DNA of 14,133 nucleotides from Clostridiales bacterium (GTDB lineage Bacteria > Bacillota > Clostridia > Oscillospirales > QAMX01). The notes beneath the pieces are model-generated. The model made no database searches and was not told the origin of the DNA. It saw nothing but the letters and a program-made list of their open reading frames with translations. Each line of letters opens with the position of its first letter. The first letter of the stretch is position 1. Both the position numbers and the translations under genes were made by a program. The DNA is taken from the NCBI GenBank assembly GCA_003149835.1, contig QAMX01000101.1:1-14133 (forward strand), in the 5' to 3' direction. Below, piece by piece: positions 12,551 through 14,133 of the stretch.

Positions 12551-14133
12551 ATGATTGATATATCGCTCGATTCGGTAGGCAAATACTTTGGCGAAGTTCA
12601 AATCTTAAAAAATATCTGTTTTGAGATTCAAGCCGGCGAAAAGACGGCGTTAATCGGCAAGAATGGCTGTGGAAAGACGACTTTGTTTCATATCATCGCC
12701 GGTACGGAGCCGTTTGAAGAAGGGGCGCTGAGCGTCCATCATTCCAAACGCATCGCCGTGCTCGATCAGATTCCGTCGTATCCCGACGGCATGACGGTCC
12801 GGGCGGTTATGGAAACCGCCTTTGAGCCGATCGAGGCGTTGCGGCGCGAGATGAATGCGCTGGAAACGGAGATGGCCGCGGGAAACGGCGGCAAAGCCGC
12901 GCTGGCGCGCTATGGAGAACTGCAACTGCGCTTTGAAGTCCTCGGCGGCTACGATACGGAAACCGAACTGTTCCGCACCGCGCTCGGGCTCGGCGTGCCG
13001 CGCGAAATGTGGGACAGAGAATACGCAAAGCTGTCTGGCGGGGAAAAGACCCGCGTCAATCTGGCGCGAATGCTTCTGGAAAAAACGGATATCATGCTCC
13101 TCGACGAGCCGACGAACCACTTGGACATGAACGCGGTGGAATGGTTGGAAAACTATTTGCAGAGCTTCAAGGGCACCGTGCTGGTCGTCTCGCATGACCG
13201 GTATTTTTTAGACCGCGTGACGCAGAAAACCATAGAAATTGAAAACCTGACGGCAACGGTCTACGACGGCTCGTATAGCTTTTATATACAGCGGAAAGAA
13301 GAACTGGAAGAGGAGCGGCGCCGGCTTTTTGAAAAGACGCAAAAGGAGATCGACCGATTGTCGTTTACGTCCGAACGCATGCACGGCTGGGGCTTAGGCG
13401 ACAAGAAAATGATGCGCCGCGCGTTTGCGCTGGATAAACGCATCGAGCGCATCCGGGCGCGGCAGCCGCAGCTGCAACAAAAGGAAAAGCGTCTGACAGG
13501 CAAGCTCCTGAGCGCCGACCGATCCGGCAACGATGTTTTGTTTGTAGACAGGCTGTCCAAGCGGTATGGCGATAAGCGCGTGCTGGAAGAGGTAAACGCG
13601 GAGGTCAAGAAAGACGAATCCATCGCCTTACTCGGCGAAAACGGCTGTGGAAAGACGACGTTCCTCAAAATACTGCTCGGCGAGGAGACGCCCGACGCAG
13701 GCCATATCAAATGGGGGACTAATATTCAGTGCGCCTATCTGCCGCAGCAGGTAGAGTTCCCCGACGCGTCCGCGACGGTACTCGATACGGTGGTCGCAGC
13801 GCTCGGCCTCACCGAAGCCTCGGCGCGCAACCGGCTCGGCGCGTTTCATTTTAAGGGAGACGAGGTTTTCAAAACCGTTTCCGTTCTGTCCGGCGGAGAA
13901 AAGAGCCGATTAAAGCTCTGTATCCTCTTATATCAGGAGATCAATATGCTGATTCTCGACGAGCCGACGAATCATCTCGACATCGCCTCGCGCGAGTGGA
14001 TGGAAGGCCTGCTGGAAGGGTATGAAGGCACGATGATCTTTGTCTCGCATGACCGGTATTTCATCGACCGCTTCGCAACTAATGTCTGGCGGATGGAGAA
14101 CGGACAGATCGCCTGTTTCCGCGGTACATACGC
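12551..14133 (+). CDS. ABC-F family ATPase, 3' end outside window
   Basis: A soluble protein with two ATP-binding cassettes and no membrane domain. 527 codons are visible and the frame runs off the right edge. Cassette 1: Walker A GKNGCGKTT (36-44), signature LSGGEKTR (161-168), Walker B/catalytic E186 in LLDEPTNHLD. Linker (about 240-335): strongly charged and helical (EELEEERRRLFEKTQKEIDR, later KRIERIRARQPQLQQKEKR), as in the P-site tRNA-interacting motif of ABC-F proteins. Cassette 2: GENGCGKTT (362-370), LSGGEKSR (446-453), E471 in LILDEPTNHLD. Both sites look intact. The layout resembles YdiF/YkpA-type housekeeping ABC-F factors more than an obvious resistance protein, but the Lsa/Vga/Msr branch cannot be excluded by eye. 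The ATG at 12551 has AAAAGGA (12532-12538) upstream. It acts on the ribosome (family knowledge). Confidence 0.95.
   Translation, partial: MIDISLDSVGKYFGEVQILKNICFEIQAGEKTALIGKNGCGKTTLFHIIAGTEPFEEGALSVHHSKRIAVLDQIPSYPDGMTVRAVMETAFEPIEALRREMNALETEMAAGNGGKAALARYGELQLRFEVLGGYDTETELFRTALGLGVPREMWDREYAKLSGGEKTRVNLARMLLEKTDIMLLDEPTNHLDMNAVEWLENYLQSFKGTVLVVSHDRYFLDRVTQKTIEIENLTATVYDGSYSFYIQRKEELEEERRRLFEKTQKEIDRLSFTSERMHGWGLGDKKMMRRAFALDKRIERIRARQPQLQQKEKRLTGKLLSADRSGNDVLFVDRLSKRYGDKRVLEEVNAEVKKDESIALLGENGCGKTTFLKILLGEETPDAGHIKWGTNIQCAYLPQQVEFPDASATVLDTVVAALGLTEASARNRLGAFHFKGDEVFKTVSVLSGGEKSRLKLCILLYQEINMLILDEPTNHLDIASREWMEGLLEGYEGTMIFVSHDRYFIDRFATNVWRMENGQIACFRGTY

Noticed and set aside
13195..14065. 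Repeated strings such as CGCATGACCGGTATTT in the ABC-F gene
   Set aside because: They encode the same switch-region motif in the two cassettes of one protein, an ancient internal duplication rather than a mobile repeat.

Overview
The window looks like a chromosomal segment of an anaerobic clostridial bacterium (Bacillota, class Clostridia) with moderately high G+C. The evidence is a group B [FeFe]-hydrogenase, an energy-coupling-factor (ECF) vitamin S component without local ATPases, a PBP5-type D,D-carboxypeptidase, a two-component system with a GerMN-domain partner, purine-rich Shine-Dalgarno sites and sigma-A-like promoters. Genus cannot be read from the sequence alone. I see no IS element, phage gene, CRISPR array, tRNA or rRNA.

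Layout, left to right. (1) 1-1266, +: a [FeFe]-hydrogenase cut by the left edge. (2) 1267-1805: gene-free, with hairpins, a good promoter at 1566-1594 and a structured leader of about 200 nt. (3) 1806-3495, +: two genes, an uncharacterised deoxyhypusine-synthase-like protein and a GmhA-type SIS isomerase, closed by two terminators. (4) 3736-5046, -: a MATE exporter with an elaborate upstream region: a palindrome with the promoter inside it, a possible 37-codon upstream ORF and a hairpin before the ribosome binding site. (5) 5389-5862, -: an ECF S component with its own promoter. (6) 6151-7437, -: O-acetylhomoserine sulfhydrylase (MetY) with a strong terminator. (7) 7524-10661, -: a tightly packed operon, transcribed response regulator, then sensor kinase, then a membrane-anchored double GerMN protein. 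(8) 10662-11202: an AT-rich divergent control region that also holds a canonical G-quadruplex motif. (9) 11203-14133, +: a D-Ala-D-Ala carboxypeptidase and an ABC-F ATPase cut by the right edge.

How the genes may work together. The right half has an envelope theme: a two-component system with an extracytoplasmic GerMN protein faces a peptidoglycan carboxypeptidase across a shared control region, and an ABC-F protein (often translation or antibiotic-stress factors) follows. The left half is metabolic: hydrogen metabolism, a putative sugar-phosphate pair, sulfur assimilation into homocysteine and vitamin uptake. The items most worth following up are the DHS-like/GmhA pair with its structured leader, the control region of the MATE gene, and the RR-HK-GerMN operon, which has the same order as actinobacterial mtrA-mtrB-lpqB.
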